DNA of 64,000 bases from assembly GCA_030685235.1 (NCBI GenBank), contig MU839097.1:494018-558017 (forward strand). Direction: 5' to 3'. The notes beneath the pieces were generated by a model. That model had not been told where the DNA came from. It ran no database searches and saw nothing but the letters and a program-made list of their open reading frames with translations. Shown one piece after another: positions 33,018-45,791 of the stretch (position 1 is its first letter; each line of letters begins with the position of its first letter). Origin of the DNA: Copromyces sp. CBS 386.78 (Eukaryota > Ascomycota > Sordariomycetes > Sordariales > Sordariaceae). Made by a program: the position numbers and the translations under genes.

Positions 33018-35811
33018 CTACTGGCTATTCTCCATCACCACATCTTCCTCCACCTCTCCTTGTTGTTTCCACGACTTCCTCTCCGTCCACGATCTTGCAA
33101 GAGCCCCAGAAGATGTCTCAAAGTGGTCGGGGAGAGCATATGTCTTGTAAACTGTCCTGTCGCGTCCTAACAGACAGACCCTAGCAGGAAGCTCGCCTCT
33201 GGTCTTGCTCGCGCGCTGGATCTCCATCTGGATGGGCACGAAGCCAACTGCGTTGAAGAAGAGGGGGACATAAGGCATTTCTGGACCTCCGATATCGATT
33301 GTATGGGGTCTCTCTCCTTCTTTGTATACTGAGTAGGGTAGGGTGGGTGACTGATATCCGATCCTCACCAGGGCAGGGCTTTGCTCGTCTGGTATTGAAG
33401 TTAGCTTCGTATTGTCTAGTCCCGGCTGTCTTGGTTCATGATCCCAAAGTGACTGACCTTTGAGATGGCTTAGCACGAGCAGAGACTCGTCGTCCAGGAA
33501 CTTGATATCAACTACGGTAGCCCCGTTGGGGAGGGCCAGACCACAGGCACTGCTAGAGGGCGTGCCGCTGATACCGTTGGCGACGGGAATAACGGTTCGT
33601 ATAAAGAAGACTAGCCTCATTATTAGTCTACGCACAACACTTGCAGAAAAGGAAGACATACTCTTGTTCTTGTCGTCTTCCGGTACTGTAGTAACGAATG
33701 TTGTAATACCTGACTCGGTCTGAGTATTCGTGTTAGCAATCAAAGCTCGAGATAGAATTACCCATACAGAATGACTGACTGCTTTAGACCGAGAGCACAG
33801 ATGAACATCATGCCTCCAGATCTTCTCGCGAGTAGATATCTCCACAGCCTGGTTGAAGCGCACACTGCGCTTCTCTGCCTCAGCAATCTCCTTGAACACG
33901 ATAGCCGATTTGCCAGTGAGATGATTCACCAGTTGGTCGATCTTGGGCAACGCCTTCAAATATGGCTTGCCGTGCTCCTGGTTCTTCAACTGCTGATCAA
34001 CCAGTTCAAGCATCGATATGCCACTGTTCTCCTCCGCCACCTTCCAGTCCTTCTCGCGCTCTTCCGCCGCGATATCACCAAGATAGACACCCAATGGACT
34101 GCCCATCAGATATCGCTGGATATACGTCAAGACCTTGACATTATCCATAGTCGCCTCCTTTTCAGTCAACTCCTCCGCAGCTGCTGATGACGAAGCCAAC
34201 TTGTCGATTTCCATCCGGAGCCAAGACGAAAAGCAAGTGAAGTGATCCAGCTCGTCCATGACCCCCAGTAGGATCTTGTACGAAACCAAAGTCAGCGCCG
34301 CAATCATGTCCAGAAGCTTCTCGATTTGCGAGGCGGTGAACCCAATGTTGTCGCTCGAGCCGTGGAAACGAGCGAGGCCTAGCAGCCGGCTGAGCACGAT
34401 ACCGCACCTCTCGAGCGCAGGCAGGAAGTTCTCGTGGACGAGGCTTCTGAGATTCTGCAGACCGCTTACGACTGCTTTATCCCAACGTTTGTGTCCCTAA
34501 GTACTTGTCAGTCTCGTGGCAGTTTGCACATCTCGCTTTTCAGACTTACTCTCTCGGCCAGACTGTCGACAAGCCACTCCTTCACCTGGGGAAACACATG
34601 CCCCGTTGCAACCGTGTGATACAGTGCCTGGACAATCGTCACCGGCCCCTTGGGGCTCTTCTCCAGATCTTCTTGGACACCGCGAAGAAAACGCCCGGGA
34701 AGCTCTCTCGTGGACTTCCACTCACTAATCATGTGCGACTGCGCCTGCTTCAGATATCTCAGGAGGTTTTGAAGCGTTGTCGTTTTCGACGCCAACAAGG
34801 ACAGGTTGATTGGTGATTTATGAATAAAAGTGAGGTCCATGGGAACAACGTAAAGTGATGTCAGACTGCCCTCCTTGGGTCTTAATAGGAGTGCATGAGT
34901 AGACACTTTGGGATGGGAGCTGTGACCGCAAAGCTGGAAAGCACCCTTGCCGGAGGGAGATCCTCTTGCCGTATGCGGTGCATGCTGAAAGGTGCCAATG
35001 ACAAATGAATCGTAGATGCTGAGATGAATGCCTCCGTCGGCCGTGCCGGCGATCATGACATGGACGTTATCTGAGTCCTCGGGCTGGTAAGGGCGGAACA
35101 CGAACTCTAGTGATGCCGCTGTCGAGAAAACAAACATATCGTCACTACGAACCATGTCAGCTACAGCATCATCCGTGTTTCCTTCCTTGAACTAGAAGCT
35201 CGTAGATCAAGTTTGCTTACCCAGTACCTCCCGACAAAGGAAGAGGACTGATCTTCGGGAGAGCCGTCTCCACCTCCAAGAAAGTCAACTCATGGGGGAG
35301 ATCTAGGACATGCTTCTTCTCATCAGGCACGAGCTCCCGCCACGGTAAATCGGGGAGGCCATCGTGCTTCCTGCCGGTGTGCGACTGCCTGTCAATTTCG
35401 TTTCTGGCCCAGGCGATGAACTCGATTTTGGAAGGCTGTCCATCACGGCTTGCTGCCACGCGGATGTGATGCACGGCTTTGTTGCTTTCCAAGCCGATCA
35501 ACCTCACCACGCCGTCACTCCAGCCGGCAGCTAAGAATTGGCCTGCGAATTTCCGTAAGAGATTGCTCTCATCAAAGTCATCGGGGAACGTTTCACTTAC
35601 CATCCTCTTTCCACTTGATCGCGTCAACCTTTTGGTTTCGCTCTGTATGCTTCGAAACCAACTGGTTGCTGCCACGCCAGACGTAGATTACGTTGACGTC
35701 GCCGACGGTGGCTGTCAGGTCGATCACCGGGTTACATGCAATTAGCTTGCCCGAGACTGGCACACTCAAGGTGCTGGAACTGAATAGCTGAAGCTGCCTA
35801 TTTAGGGACAT
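33018..35811 (-). CDS. APC4: Anaphase-promoting complex subunit 4
   Basis: Exons 35,811-35,601, 35,542-35,221, 35,144-34,550, 34,496-33,768, 33,719-33,662, 33,610-33,458 and 33,388-33,018; 2,439 nt, 812 aa. The N-terminal half is the APC4 WD40 propeller (DAIKWKEDGQFLAAGWSDG, VVRLIGLESNKAVHHIRV, KIEFIAWARNE). The second half is the helical APC4 domain (LARFHGSSDNIGF, LLGVMDELDHFTCFSSWLR). The last conserved block before the tail is DEQSPALVRIGYQSPTLPYS. APC4 is a scaffold of the ubiquitin ligase that triggers anaphase. The last three introns (48, 51 and 69 nt) are multiples of three without stops, so a naive reading would translate them. Each has a good branch site (GCTAAC or ACTAAT) and AG, and removing them restores the family sequence. 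Confidence 0.9.
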
Positions 35812-36598
35812 TGCGTGGGATTGTTTGGGCCTTTCAGTTCTATGACGGTGTTTGAATATTCAAGCTGCGTGGAAAGTGACGGTCAACTAGTTCCAGCCTT
35901 CAGCTGCGGACGTGAGATGTGAATGCAATGACACACGCAAGTCCATAACTTGGCAAGTCGATTCGGGAGTTTTTGGGAGTTTTTGTTTTTGTTTGCTACA
36001 GCTTTACTTGCCTTTGGCGTATTGATGTTGTCGCTGCTGTTGTTCTGCGACTGTGGTTCCGTCCTGCCTGTTGACGGATCGAAAACACAGTGCAGATAGA
36101 GCAGTTGCTACAGTAATGGGCATACTGTGCAGTTAGGCATTCGTACTGTAATCCTTCAAGCTACTTAGCGAATTACACAGCAAAGTGCAAACCTCAAGAC
36201 ATTGATTGCCATACTCGACATTCTCAATGTTGCTAGTTCAGTTGAGCAGCTCTTTGAATAAATGAGGTCCTCATGAATGATGCCTTGATGATGAGAATAC
36301 CAGCCCTTTTGAACTGTGTGGAACCCGTAGCTCACGAGTTACTTTCAAGAATCCCGAACGTGTCAAGAAGCCCTCTCCCGGAAAACCAATCTCACCTTGT
36401 CAACGGGAGACAAAAACGACAACTCGAGTACCCAATGAGCATGACCATGTATAACAGTTTTAATTATGATCGGAACTGGGCATTTCGGTTGCTTCCCATA
36501 CATTACTCTAATTCTGATGCGGAATGATGATCGAGACGCCTGACCGGCATCCTATGGTCGCTCCTTTTTGGCTCTGCTCAAAACAACGACAACAAAAT
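35812..36598. promoter_or_regulatory. APC4 promoter and delta-COP 3' flank
   Basis: 0.8 kb between two minus-strand genes. No gene is seen. It contains GTTTTTG-type repeats near 35,970-35,995. Confidence 0.5.
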
Positions 36599-38328
36599 TT
36601 ACTCAATGACGAACTTGTCGGCCACCGATCTGATGTCCTTGGAGAATGAAACCTCTTCGCCTTCATCCACCAGCTCGACAGAGTGAACCTAGGATGTGTC
36701 AGTTGCTTTTTCTTTACCCGTTTTCGAAACACAAGGCGGGGGCAACTTACATCAACCTCCACAAACGGTGACGACTTGGAGAACCGCACCTGCATCGGGA
36801 AGAACTCGTTCTCGTCATCCGTCTGCGCCTCAAACTCGAACGCTCCGCTGGCGTTCTCCTCGCTTACGGTGCCTACCGACCACTCTAGACTGTCACCAGA
36901 CACCTCATACACAGCGTCGAAGCTAGACACCTGAGGCTCTGCGCTCGAGTACGGGATTACAACAGTAACGTCCTTGAGGGTATCTCCACCAGTAAGTTCG
37001 TACTCGACGGTCAATGTGCTGTTACCATCTGAGCCCTTGTTAACCCAGACAGTGAAACTGATTGGGAGTGCGCTGGTATCGTCGACTTTGGGAGTGGCCC
37101 GCCACCTTAGAACACCGACAGAGTTGTTGGTAGGGAATCCCTTTGAAATCTGGGTTAACTGGATAGCCTGGGAGCTGTTGAAGACATTCTTATCGACGTT
37201 CGGGTGAGTGCGGAATTGGGCGCCGTGGGTTGGTGTGGCGCTGAGGTTAAGCTTGATTCTGGAGAGCGCTGGGTCGGAGACACGAAGCTGGAGGTCACCG
37301 CTAACCGCGAGGGATTCAAGGGCACCATCCCTCGACAGCTTGGCACTGATCGTCTCGTTGATGAGGACGTGAATAGCATCCCGATCGAGTGTCGAAGAGA
37401 CTCTGGAAGCGGCAGGCTCTGCGGCGGCTGCCGGTGCGGCTACGGGAACAAGGGGCGCTTCCTCAGCCTCGTGTCCGAGATCTCCCTTCACGCGCTCGAA
37501 AATATCCGTATTCTTGGACTTCTTGCCCAACTGCATACCCTTACCCTTCGGCAAAGCATTGAACCTATTAAAAAAAGAAGAAGAAAAAGGTTAGCTTGCA
37601 TGTTAGCCAGCAAACAAGAGGGAGTAACCCATACTTGGCCTTGTTCTTCTCGGCTTCGTAGGTATCGTAAGACTCGGTAACAGAAGGTCGCACAGGCGGG
37701 GTGTATGTAGGATATACCGGCGTCCGGGGTACCGCGGAACGTCCAGTTCTGGCCGACTCCTTGCGCTGCATCTCCAACTGCTTGGCTTTCCTCTTGCGCT
37801 CTTCGGTGGCCTCCAGCTCCTTGTTCCGGGCAATAATTTCCTGAATGCGCTCCTCATGACTCTCCATCTCGAGGAAGGTCTTGATCTGGCTGATGGTGAG
37901 GTTCTCGCGGTAACCGAGGGTCACCAACTCGTCGAAGGCACTGAGCAGTTCGTAGGCATTTCGGAGGATTTCGCGCTCGTCGAGGCTCTTGCAGGTGCTG
38001 GTGACAACCTGGACGAAAAGGTGGAGGGAGTCGATGTCCTGGAGGATGTTGGACTGCTTGTTGGTGATGAGGACCATGTACAACTCATCCAGGGGCTGGT
38101 AAACGAATCGGACATTGTCTTGCTCGACAATCGTGTGCTGGGTGCCCGAGTCGGCGGCCTTGGGGAACGACGCGAGGAGGGCTTCGATACGGGAGCGCTT
38201 GATATCGTTGAAGGCGCGGGCTAGGACGGCCTTGCCGCCGCGGGTGCAGATGGAGGCAGCGAGGACAACCTGACATCTTCCGTCAATCGCTTCTTCCCAC
38301 TAGGAGACAGGGATGGATGAGTTACCAT
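36599..38328 (-). CDS. RET2: Coatomer subunit delta (delta-COP)
   Basis: Exons 38,328-38,326 (ATG only), 38,269-37,629, 37,564-36,751 and 36,688-36,599; 1,548 nt, 515 aa. Exon 1 contributes just the start codon. The acceptor GTCAG then gives M-VVLAASICTRGGKAVLAR, the conserved delta-COP start. The N-terminal longin-type domain covers about 1-140. A Lys/Glu-rich linker and a short TPVYPTYTPP stretch follow. The mu-homology domain runs from about 270 to the end (DLQLRVSDPALSRIKLNL, GVLRWRA, SFDAVYEVSGDSLEWSVG). The last exon encodes VHSVELVDEGEEVSFSKDI. Delta-COP is part of the COPI coat for Golgi-to-ER retrograde transport. It shares a 1.2-kb divergent spacer with the acidic-protein gene. Confidence 0.93.
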
Positions 38329-39540
38329 TTTGACAGCAGTAAACAACCACTATTACTGGCTCGGAGGGATGTTCGTGGTGCGGGGAGCTTCGGGGTGTGT
38401 TGAGGTAAGTCGTGAGCTTCACCTCCTGAAAGTTAAACGCGGACGGGAAGGTTGATGTGGTCTTTCTGTTGCCGTGCTGAGGTGTGCTGTCGGTCAGGTC
38501 CAATTGAACTGGAGGTACCATTTGGAGGTACCCCGGCGGGCAGCGATACCTGCCCGTTGGACGGCAGCTTCATTGCAGCGTCGGTCAGGATTCAGTGGAG
38601 GCCAGGGCAATGGCAGCAGGGGCAGTGTGGCCGACGAGGGGCTGCCAGCTGGCAACGGAAGGGAATTCCAGGGGCACACCAAGATTAGGCACCCACAAGG
38701 CCCGCTAAACTCGATGCGGCACTTGCTTGTGATCAATTCTGTGAATTTCACCGTCATTTCACAGACTGCGGCAGTAGCAACAACCGCACCTTTCTCTTAA
38801 CAACGCACAACTGGGTGTCGAAATCCTCCGACTTCCATTTCCAACCCAAATCACCTCTGACCTCGAAACGATTCGCCGTCGAACAACCTGTCTCTCGATC
38901 GCTCGAATCATTGCCCGGACGATACGAGTCCCATTTGCGGATCAACACATACACTACGTCGACTATCTTCGTGACACACCTCACCATCAAGAGCACACTC
39001 GATTCTGGTGCCCTTCACCCGCCTACCAGCTCCGCAGCCCCGTGAACGTGAGGCATCGCGATTATCCACCACCTTCCAGCATTCCATACCTCGATTCGAT
39101 GTGCACTTTTGCCCAAAATATCCGCCCCCGAATCATTAACAGCGGTTAAATCGTGCTGTCGGATCCCGCCCAGTCTACGTGTCGCCTCACAGCCCATCAC
39201 CGGTCCATATTGCGCATCCAGAAGCGCCGTTCTTTGACGGGCGTTCTTTGTCGAGTGCGGGGCGACCCATTCTCAGCTACAACCCCCCAGAACCCGTGGT
39301 CTCCACCTAGAAACAAGAAGTCACGGCCTTTTCGTCCACGACATCCACCGAAACCCATCGCCAAGCTAAGGTTTTTGACCAGTGCACCAGTTTTACGTCT
39401 TCGCTTCTTTCATCACGCTTGCTGGACGTACCACAATCAAGACGTCCCAACCCAAAGAAACTTCGTGAAAGTTTCGCATTTCGTTTCACTCTTTCGTACT
39501 TTTTCAACTTTGAGGCGTGTTTTTGCCTGCCAATTTCACC
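38329..39540. promoter_or_regulatory. Divergent intergenic region between delta-COP and the acidic-protein gene
   Basis: 1.2 kb holding both promoters. The right end is pyrimidine-rich (CTTTCGTACTTTTTC) before the start at 39,541, where the context CACCATGG is a good fungal start. No other gene is supported. Confidence 0.5.
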
Positions 39541-42500
39541 ATGGAGGAAGTTGGCTTCGACGTCCCCGTCGAGGCGGGGAGGGCCGTTTTTGACGATGAT
39601 TTAATGCTAGATGCCGGCATGCAAGCCGACGAGCTTGTCTTGGAACTCGATGACTTACACGACAAGGATGACGAGTACCAGACGGTCGATCTTGACGCTC
39701 ACCCCGTCACAGCCGACCTGGAAGTTGCTGTCGATGGCCTCGAGGCGCAGCCTAATACGAACGATGAACATGCAGAGGCGACAGGCAACGCCGAGGAAGA
39801 TGCTCAAGATGTCTCTATGACCTATAACGATGAGATAGGTTACGAAGAGGAGGAGGGCGTTGCAGAAGAGGCCGCGACTGAATACAAGCCCAAAGGAACC
39901 ACTACGTCAAAAGCGCCACCTGCGAATGACGAGACTTTAGAACAGCGTGAATCGGAACAGGAAGCCCACGACGTCCAGATCGATCTCGCTGAGCCCAAGA
40001 TGGGCGACGACGCGGAAGAACAGCCCACCGGTCTCGAGGCGCGCACAGAAAACCCTGTTGATCAGGAGGCTACTCAACAAGCTGCCGAGACTAAAGTCGG
40101 CCTGAACGTCGATGGTCTTGCACCTGCCAACCCTCTGGATACTGCTGTCTCAGGAGCTGAACGAGCGGGCGCGGCCGTGAGCGAAGATCACCCTCTTGAG
40201 GAAAGCCAGAGTGACCATGACGAGGCCATTGGTGATGATGCCGCATTCAGCATCACAGATATCACAGTCCAGTATCAAGGTAGCAGTTACGCCCTCTTTG
40301 GAAACTCGGACATGGATCCGGAGACCTACTTCCTCTCCGATACTGAGATCGCAACCGCACCATTGTCGGAACTACTTGCATCTATCCGCTCTGTCATTGC
40401 CTCAGAGTTGACACCCGGAGAAGAGCTTGTTATTGTTATTGACTCGCTTGATTTGAACTTTGGCGAAAGGTCCAGCAGAGACTTTTTGCAGCGCAGCTTT
40501 CATCAGATCATTTACTGCTACAATGTTCTTCTAGCTAAAGGAATCGTGACAGAAACGTCCCTCATGCTCAATCTTGTGGTCCGTCCGGACCCCGAGGGCC
40601 GGTTCTTGGAGTTGCTCGAGGAGGCTGGCATCTGGAGTGGAGCTGACTACTCTCCCGATTACTCAGATGCCTCCGGGGAGGATGAATATTTGGACGACGA
40701 TCAGGACGTTGAAGATTACGATGACATTGACAATGAAGGCCTCGATGATGATGATCATGATCATGAGGATGTCCAAGATTTTGAATTCGATGAGCAAGAG
40801 CATCAAGATGAGGAAGGCCAGCAAGATCAAGAACAAGAAGAGAAAGAAGATAACAAAGAGCCAGAGGGTCTTGAGATTACTGAGAACGTCGAAGTTGCCG
40901 AGGATGTCGAGGTTACTGAAGACATCGAAGTCAGCGGGAATGTAGCCGAGACTGAGGATGTCACCGTCTCAGCTGACCAGGATGAAGCATCAGAGGAACA
41001 CACGGAGCCTCAGGTCACAGAGGATGTCCCTGAGAATGAGCGTGAAACTGAGCAATTCTCGCTAGAAGACAACATCGATCAAGCTGCCCAAGCAGGGCCA
41101 TCTGCAGATATCAACGGGGAAAGCCACATTGGTGCCGGTGAAACCCCTGACGACCCTTCAGGCATCGTTGATGTCGAGCATGAGATGGGTGGTGATCTCG
41201 GAGAGCTTCAGCCCAACCTGGAGGGGACAGGCAGTGAATTGGAGCATGCTCCCGAAATGAAGTCTGCCACGGACGAACCTCAGCCGGAAAACGGTGATCA
41301 TACCGAGGCTATCAACGAGGAAGGAGAGGAGGAGGTTTATGATGAGGACGAGTACCTCGAGCATCATGAAGAGGCCGAGGCCGAGGAGCAAGAGGATGAT
41401 GAAGCCAATCATGCAGCGGGTGCGGAGGAGTTTGGTGATGACTTGACTCTCAGGCAAACATTCGACAACTGCAACTTCTCCCTCGATATCATGGATGAGT
41501 CTACTGAAGGTAATGCAGTGCTCGGCCTTGACGACAATGAAACTGGTAAATTCCCTTCTTTCTTTTTGTCAACCAAACACAACCCCGGCACACACAGCCA
41601 CATACACGCTTCCCGCACAAGCGAAGCCAAGGATGACGATCTCATCGACTACACGGACGATGAAGGTCCAATCCATATCATACCTAGCCTCAAACGAAAG
41701 CCCGGTTTCCCGGACCTAAGCTTAAGGGCAAAGAAGATGAGATCCGAGCAAACGGATGAGACATTGCCACCACTGCATAGCAGGCCCGTGGACAACGTAT
41801 CCGGCGGAAGCCAGGTTGCAGTTCATTTGCGACCGACCCAGCACCGCGGTCTCGCAGAGCTATCCCCTTTCCGTTCCGACTCCCCTTGCACCGAGAAATC
41901 CAACAGCCCGGTCAACTTCTCTGCACCCCAGCGGGGCCGCGGAGGTCGTTGTCAATCCCACAAAGACTCCGATTCAAGCGTCACCTTCTCTGTCTACGAG
42001 GATGCTGACAAAACCTATCAAGGAAACAACGATATTAGTACTTCGCGCAATCCGGACTCTGCCGCCATTCAAGAACAGTACACTGACGATGGCCCTAAAA
42101 TGGACGATTATACTGAAGTAGAAAATGCGCTCGAAGCCGAGTACACTCATGAAAGATCGCATCTCACAATCAACACCGCCGACTCCAGGGACCAGACTGA
42201 CGAAGGTGCTCACGACTTCACAGCCGAAGAACCCGCCAACCACACGAGCACAACCAATACCATGAGTGGCGACGAGATTGACTACGACGAGCATGAGGAT
42301 CAGGATGGCTCCTTCGAAACAGAAGGTCAAGCCCAGGAGTTCAGCAACGCTCAGGATGACGATGACGAAATCGGATGGGGAGATGATGGAGAGGAGGACA
42401 ACGATGAACCCACACAGCAGACCACAACCTCTCAAGACCAACTGCCCTTCACAGCAAAGAGAGGACGGACTGATGATCTGAATGAGGAAGCCGAAGAGGC

Positions 42501-42578
42501 CGGTAAGTTTAACGCGGATCTGCACGGGAAAACACCTCGCTAATCAAAACCATAGATGTCAAGCGTCGTCGGACCTGA
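39541..42578 (+). CDS. Large acidic, probably nuclear protein of unknown function
   Basis: Exons 39,541-42,502 and 42,556-42,578; 2,985 nt, 994 aa. The last exon adds VKRRRT, a basic tail after a very acidic body. Most of the protein is Glu/Asp-rich and probably disordered. A folded island at about residues 236-366 stands out (ITVQYQGSSYALFG, DPETYFLSDTEIATAPLSEL, VIDSLDLNFGERSSRDFLQR, LMLNLVVRPDPEGRFLELL). I think this island is conserved in filamentous fungi but cannot name it. Degenerate VEVTED-type repeats lie at about 440-480. A DDDLIDYTDDE motif and a KRKPGFPDLSLRAKKMR stretch follow. An 81-nt in-frame intron (41,546-41,626) is possible; removing it joins NET to AKDDDLIDY and gives 967 aa. 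Nuclear location is inferred from basic clusters only. Confidence 0.75.
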
Positions 42579-42623
42579 TCGGTAAAATTCCGGCTTCAAA
42601 TGTAGCTCCGCCCCAACACCGCC

Positions 42624-43068
42624 ATGCCCTTTTCTAACCCTCCCAGCCCATTTTCTTCCTTCCCCTTCTCCTCTGGCCGCTGTAGTTCAGCTTTGTCGTT
42701 TGTGAGTTGCTCTTGATTCCCTCTTTTCTTTCCATCGACAACCGAATTTGAAGGCGCATTGGAAGAAGCTCCAAGCTTCGAGAATGGTAAGTAGGTTGAA
42801 AAGGATCAGCCGTGTACTAGGGGCCCAGTCGGTTTGCCCCTCACTTCGTTACTCTTCGCCCGATCAGCGACACTTAACAACAGGATCGGAGACATCGACC
42901 TCGATAATGCAGCCCGGCTTAGGCTGCAGACAGCAATCATCAACGATCCGAAAAAAAAAACCCCGGGAAAATCTGGGGGACACATATCGCTTCACGAAGC
43001 ACAATCCTGGTGAACATACCAAAACACATGCGGTACCTCAGGGATTGCTGGTCATCTTTGCAACCTAA
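42624..43068 (+). pseudogene. Possible relic of an ankyrin-repeat gene
   Basis: A donor GTAAGT (42,786) and acceptors GATCAG and AACAACAG (about 42,866-42,886) look like a real intron. The sequence after it reads RIGDIDLDNAARLRLQTAII in one frame, then a run of ten A, then GGHISLHEA and a stop. The first part resembles the N-terminal capping region of fungal ankyrin proteins and GHISLHEA resembles a GHTPLHLA helix. The segment that should link them is missing, and I could not connect the frame to a start codon; ATG at 42,624 (MPFSNPPSP...) does not stay in phase. It could also be a 3' UTR intron of the upstream gene with chance similarity. Confidence 0.25.
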
Positions 43069-45791
43069 AGCCGCATACCTGGAACATCTCTTTCTGGGGT
43101 CCATATAGCATATTCCTGTTGTGCATTTTCTCCTATACTATAGTCTTTGGTGGCGTTTGGTAGAACGGCGGTGGGACATAGTTAGGCTATCTTTAGGAGC
43201 CCTTGAGGCTTCAGAGGTGCGTTTGAATTTGGTGGGTATATCCGGGTAACATATGGTCATCACAGTCGAGACTAGGCATGGGGTTCTTTACGAGGTATGT
43301 AGAGCCTTTTCTGTTTGTGGCGGCGCATTTTGGTTTGGGCGAGGTGGATATACGGGTTCTCCGAAATCAAAAATAGGTGTTGAGTAGAGAGATAGCGAAG
43401 GCGGACCACGTAAGGAAAACTCGAATAGTTTGGGGGTAGATATCAGTTTAGATGGGACTATGGATGAATTTTGAGTTCCTCTTGTATCTCAATGGCAGAG
43501 AGTCTTTGAACCAAATGACTATGATGAACTTTCTTGCAAGGCTGAAACTGTCGATCTGGCCACATCGTGGTGGAAGTTGAAGCCTCAAACACGCCCAGCT
43601 GAGAGAAACTCCACAGCATTCGTAATGTTTTGCTTCGCCACACAGCCGGGCCTCATTTGGAATTATTCTGCAATCCAGCACAGCATACGTGCTCCCAAAA
43701 GTGCAGGTAGCTACATAAAGGCTGGTAAATACCAAGAAACAAAATTACCCTTTCCTTGGCATATTGACATCAGTGATTGAGAACCCCCTTTCCAGGAGTC
43801 CAGGAGGACGGGAGGACGGGATGGAATCTTATCAAATCGCTTCTCCCCGTTCGGATATAGGGTTAAAGTTTCACACCACTAGTGTGAACCCATTGCTTCT
43901 GTTATGGCGATCAGTCCCGCAAACGTAGAGGTAGGTATGCGGCTAGCTATTTTGTTCAACTGCAGGTAATTAGTTGCTGTGATACGCACGGTGATGTGAT
44001 CAATGGGGGCTTCGTTCCCGCGGCCTGCGTCGGCAGGTCGGCCTTGAGAGAAGTGGATAGAACGGAGATTCTGGACGGAGGGCGGAGCAAGAGGTGTTTC
44101 GATGAATGTACAATGCTCCGGCACTTCCAGAGTTGCGATGCAACTTTTGACGTTTCCCAAACATCAGGTATCGCGGACGGGAATTATGCTTGACATAAGG
44201 CATCATCTCAATGCGTACCATACACAGGGCTAGAAGCATCGGAGATAAAATGCCCCAATCTCGCAAGTACATATCAGATGTCGGTTGAGGTCACTTTCCT
44301 CGCCTTAAATACTACACTTTACGTATATGCCAGGCACAGGGAAAGGAGACTAAAATAAAAGTGCGGGGGCAGTGATCCTTTCAGGTCCTCAAGAGCCAAG
44401 ATTGGAAAGATCAATGGAAGGTCAAACACGCCCGCAGCGAGTCCACCCTGTGATGCCGAGGAACAAGGGAAGGAATGATCCCGAGCTCAACAGAGTTTCC
44501 CTTAAGCTGAGCCGAACGGGGTCCACCTACTAGAGAACAAATGAAGGAAGGCGCCGACGGGCAGCACGGATGAGGCTAAGAAGTGGAAAGATATCAAAAG
44601 TCGTTAAAAACAGTACTTTACATACCTTACGAACTGCCAGGCCGCGCGGTGTAATAAGAAATTTCATAGTGACTATGGCGAGGTTGACCGGGCGTGTCGG
44701 TTCGTCTGATACTCCCATCACCAAACGTGTTTTTTTACCTGACTGCACACGCGTGCTTCGGCAACACGAAATCTGTCCTTAAAATTGTGCTTGGACAACA
44801 ACCGGGCATTCAGACATTTCACAACTCAAGGCACGTACTTATATGTATGTATGAAAACAAGTTGTCCTGGGGGTTTTAAGTGGCTGACTAACAGGAATGG
44901 GCTCCCTCCCAGACTTGCCAGAGTGACCAGGTTGCCATACTTATGTCCAGGGGTTCGACCACACCTCCGACAGGGGTGCCGAATCCACGCCTCTTGTGAT
45001 TCTTGAAACCGTTTGGGCTCCACGATTTCTCTCTCCACCACTGGCTCGACACCCAGACACTGTACTTGGCCTCACCACAGCGCCGACGCACCATCGACAG
45101 CGACCACGCCCCCCAGACACACAAAGAGATTCATCAGAACAGCCACCAGCAACAGAAGCAGGGCCCCTCGAATTGAAACCACCTGGCTCGCTGCTGTGAC
45201 ACTGGACAGGGCTACGAATTACCTTAGCACAATTTATCATACGCTACGACTTTTACCTACCTAAGGTCTTACCTTTACCTAGCCCGCCCACTTGCAGGCC
45301 TGCGCGCTAAAACACCGTTCGAAGAACCAGACATTCCCCAACAGCAACCTTGCCTCAGGGCACCACTGAGGAGGCACCACCACCAACGGCACCACCAACG
45401 TTCAAGACTCCAAGACAACACGACGACACCTTGCCTTACACAACCGATCCGAACGAAGCGAAACCACCCTGACCTGACCTAAGGGAGGGCTTGCAAAACA
45501 GACACACACAGGTTGACAACTTCGCCGTCGTCGCTCTTTTACACGTACCGATTGACCTCATCCGTTGCCATCGTCGGCCGTTTGCTTCCGGGCGCGTAGC
45601 GGATGCATCCAAACCTCACGACGACCAACTAAGCCTCGGAAATCCATTCTCTTCGTAAACCTCGCCCGGCGCGAGTCCCGATTTTACCTCCCCACTCGAA
45701 CTTGGGAGAGAACGACAGCCACCGCGGCTTCCTTACGAACTACAACTGTGCAGCGCAATCTTAAGCTGTTGTTACACTCGTTTGATTCAAG
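43069..45791. other. Gene-free region upstream of the NIPA-type transporter
   Basis: 2.7 kb without a supported gene; open frames are short and conflicting. From about 45,000 on it is C/A-rich and free of G-runs, as fungal 5' leaders often are, so it probably holds the promoter and leader of the transporter gene. A TACCTA-rich block lies at 45,256-45,284. Confidence 0.5.

Noticed and set aside
35145..35222. Alternative APC4 splice from GTACTG to TGTAG
   Set aside because: It is in phase but uses a poor donor; GTAAGC with the acceptor TTCGTAG (35,145) is also in phase and keeps the family-like GG-x-DDMF sequence.
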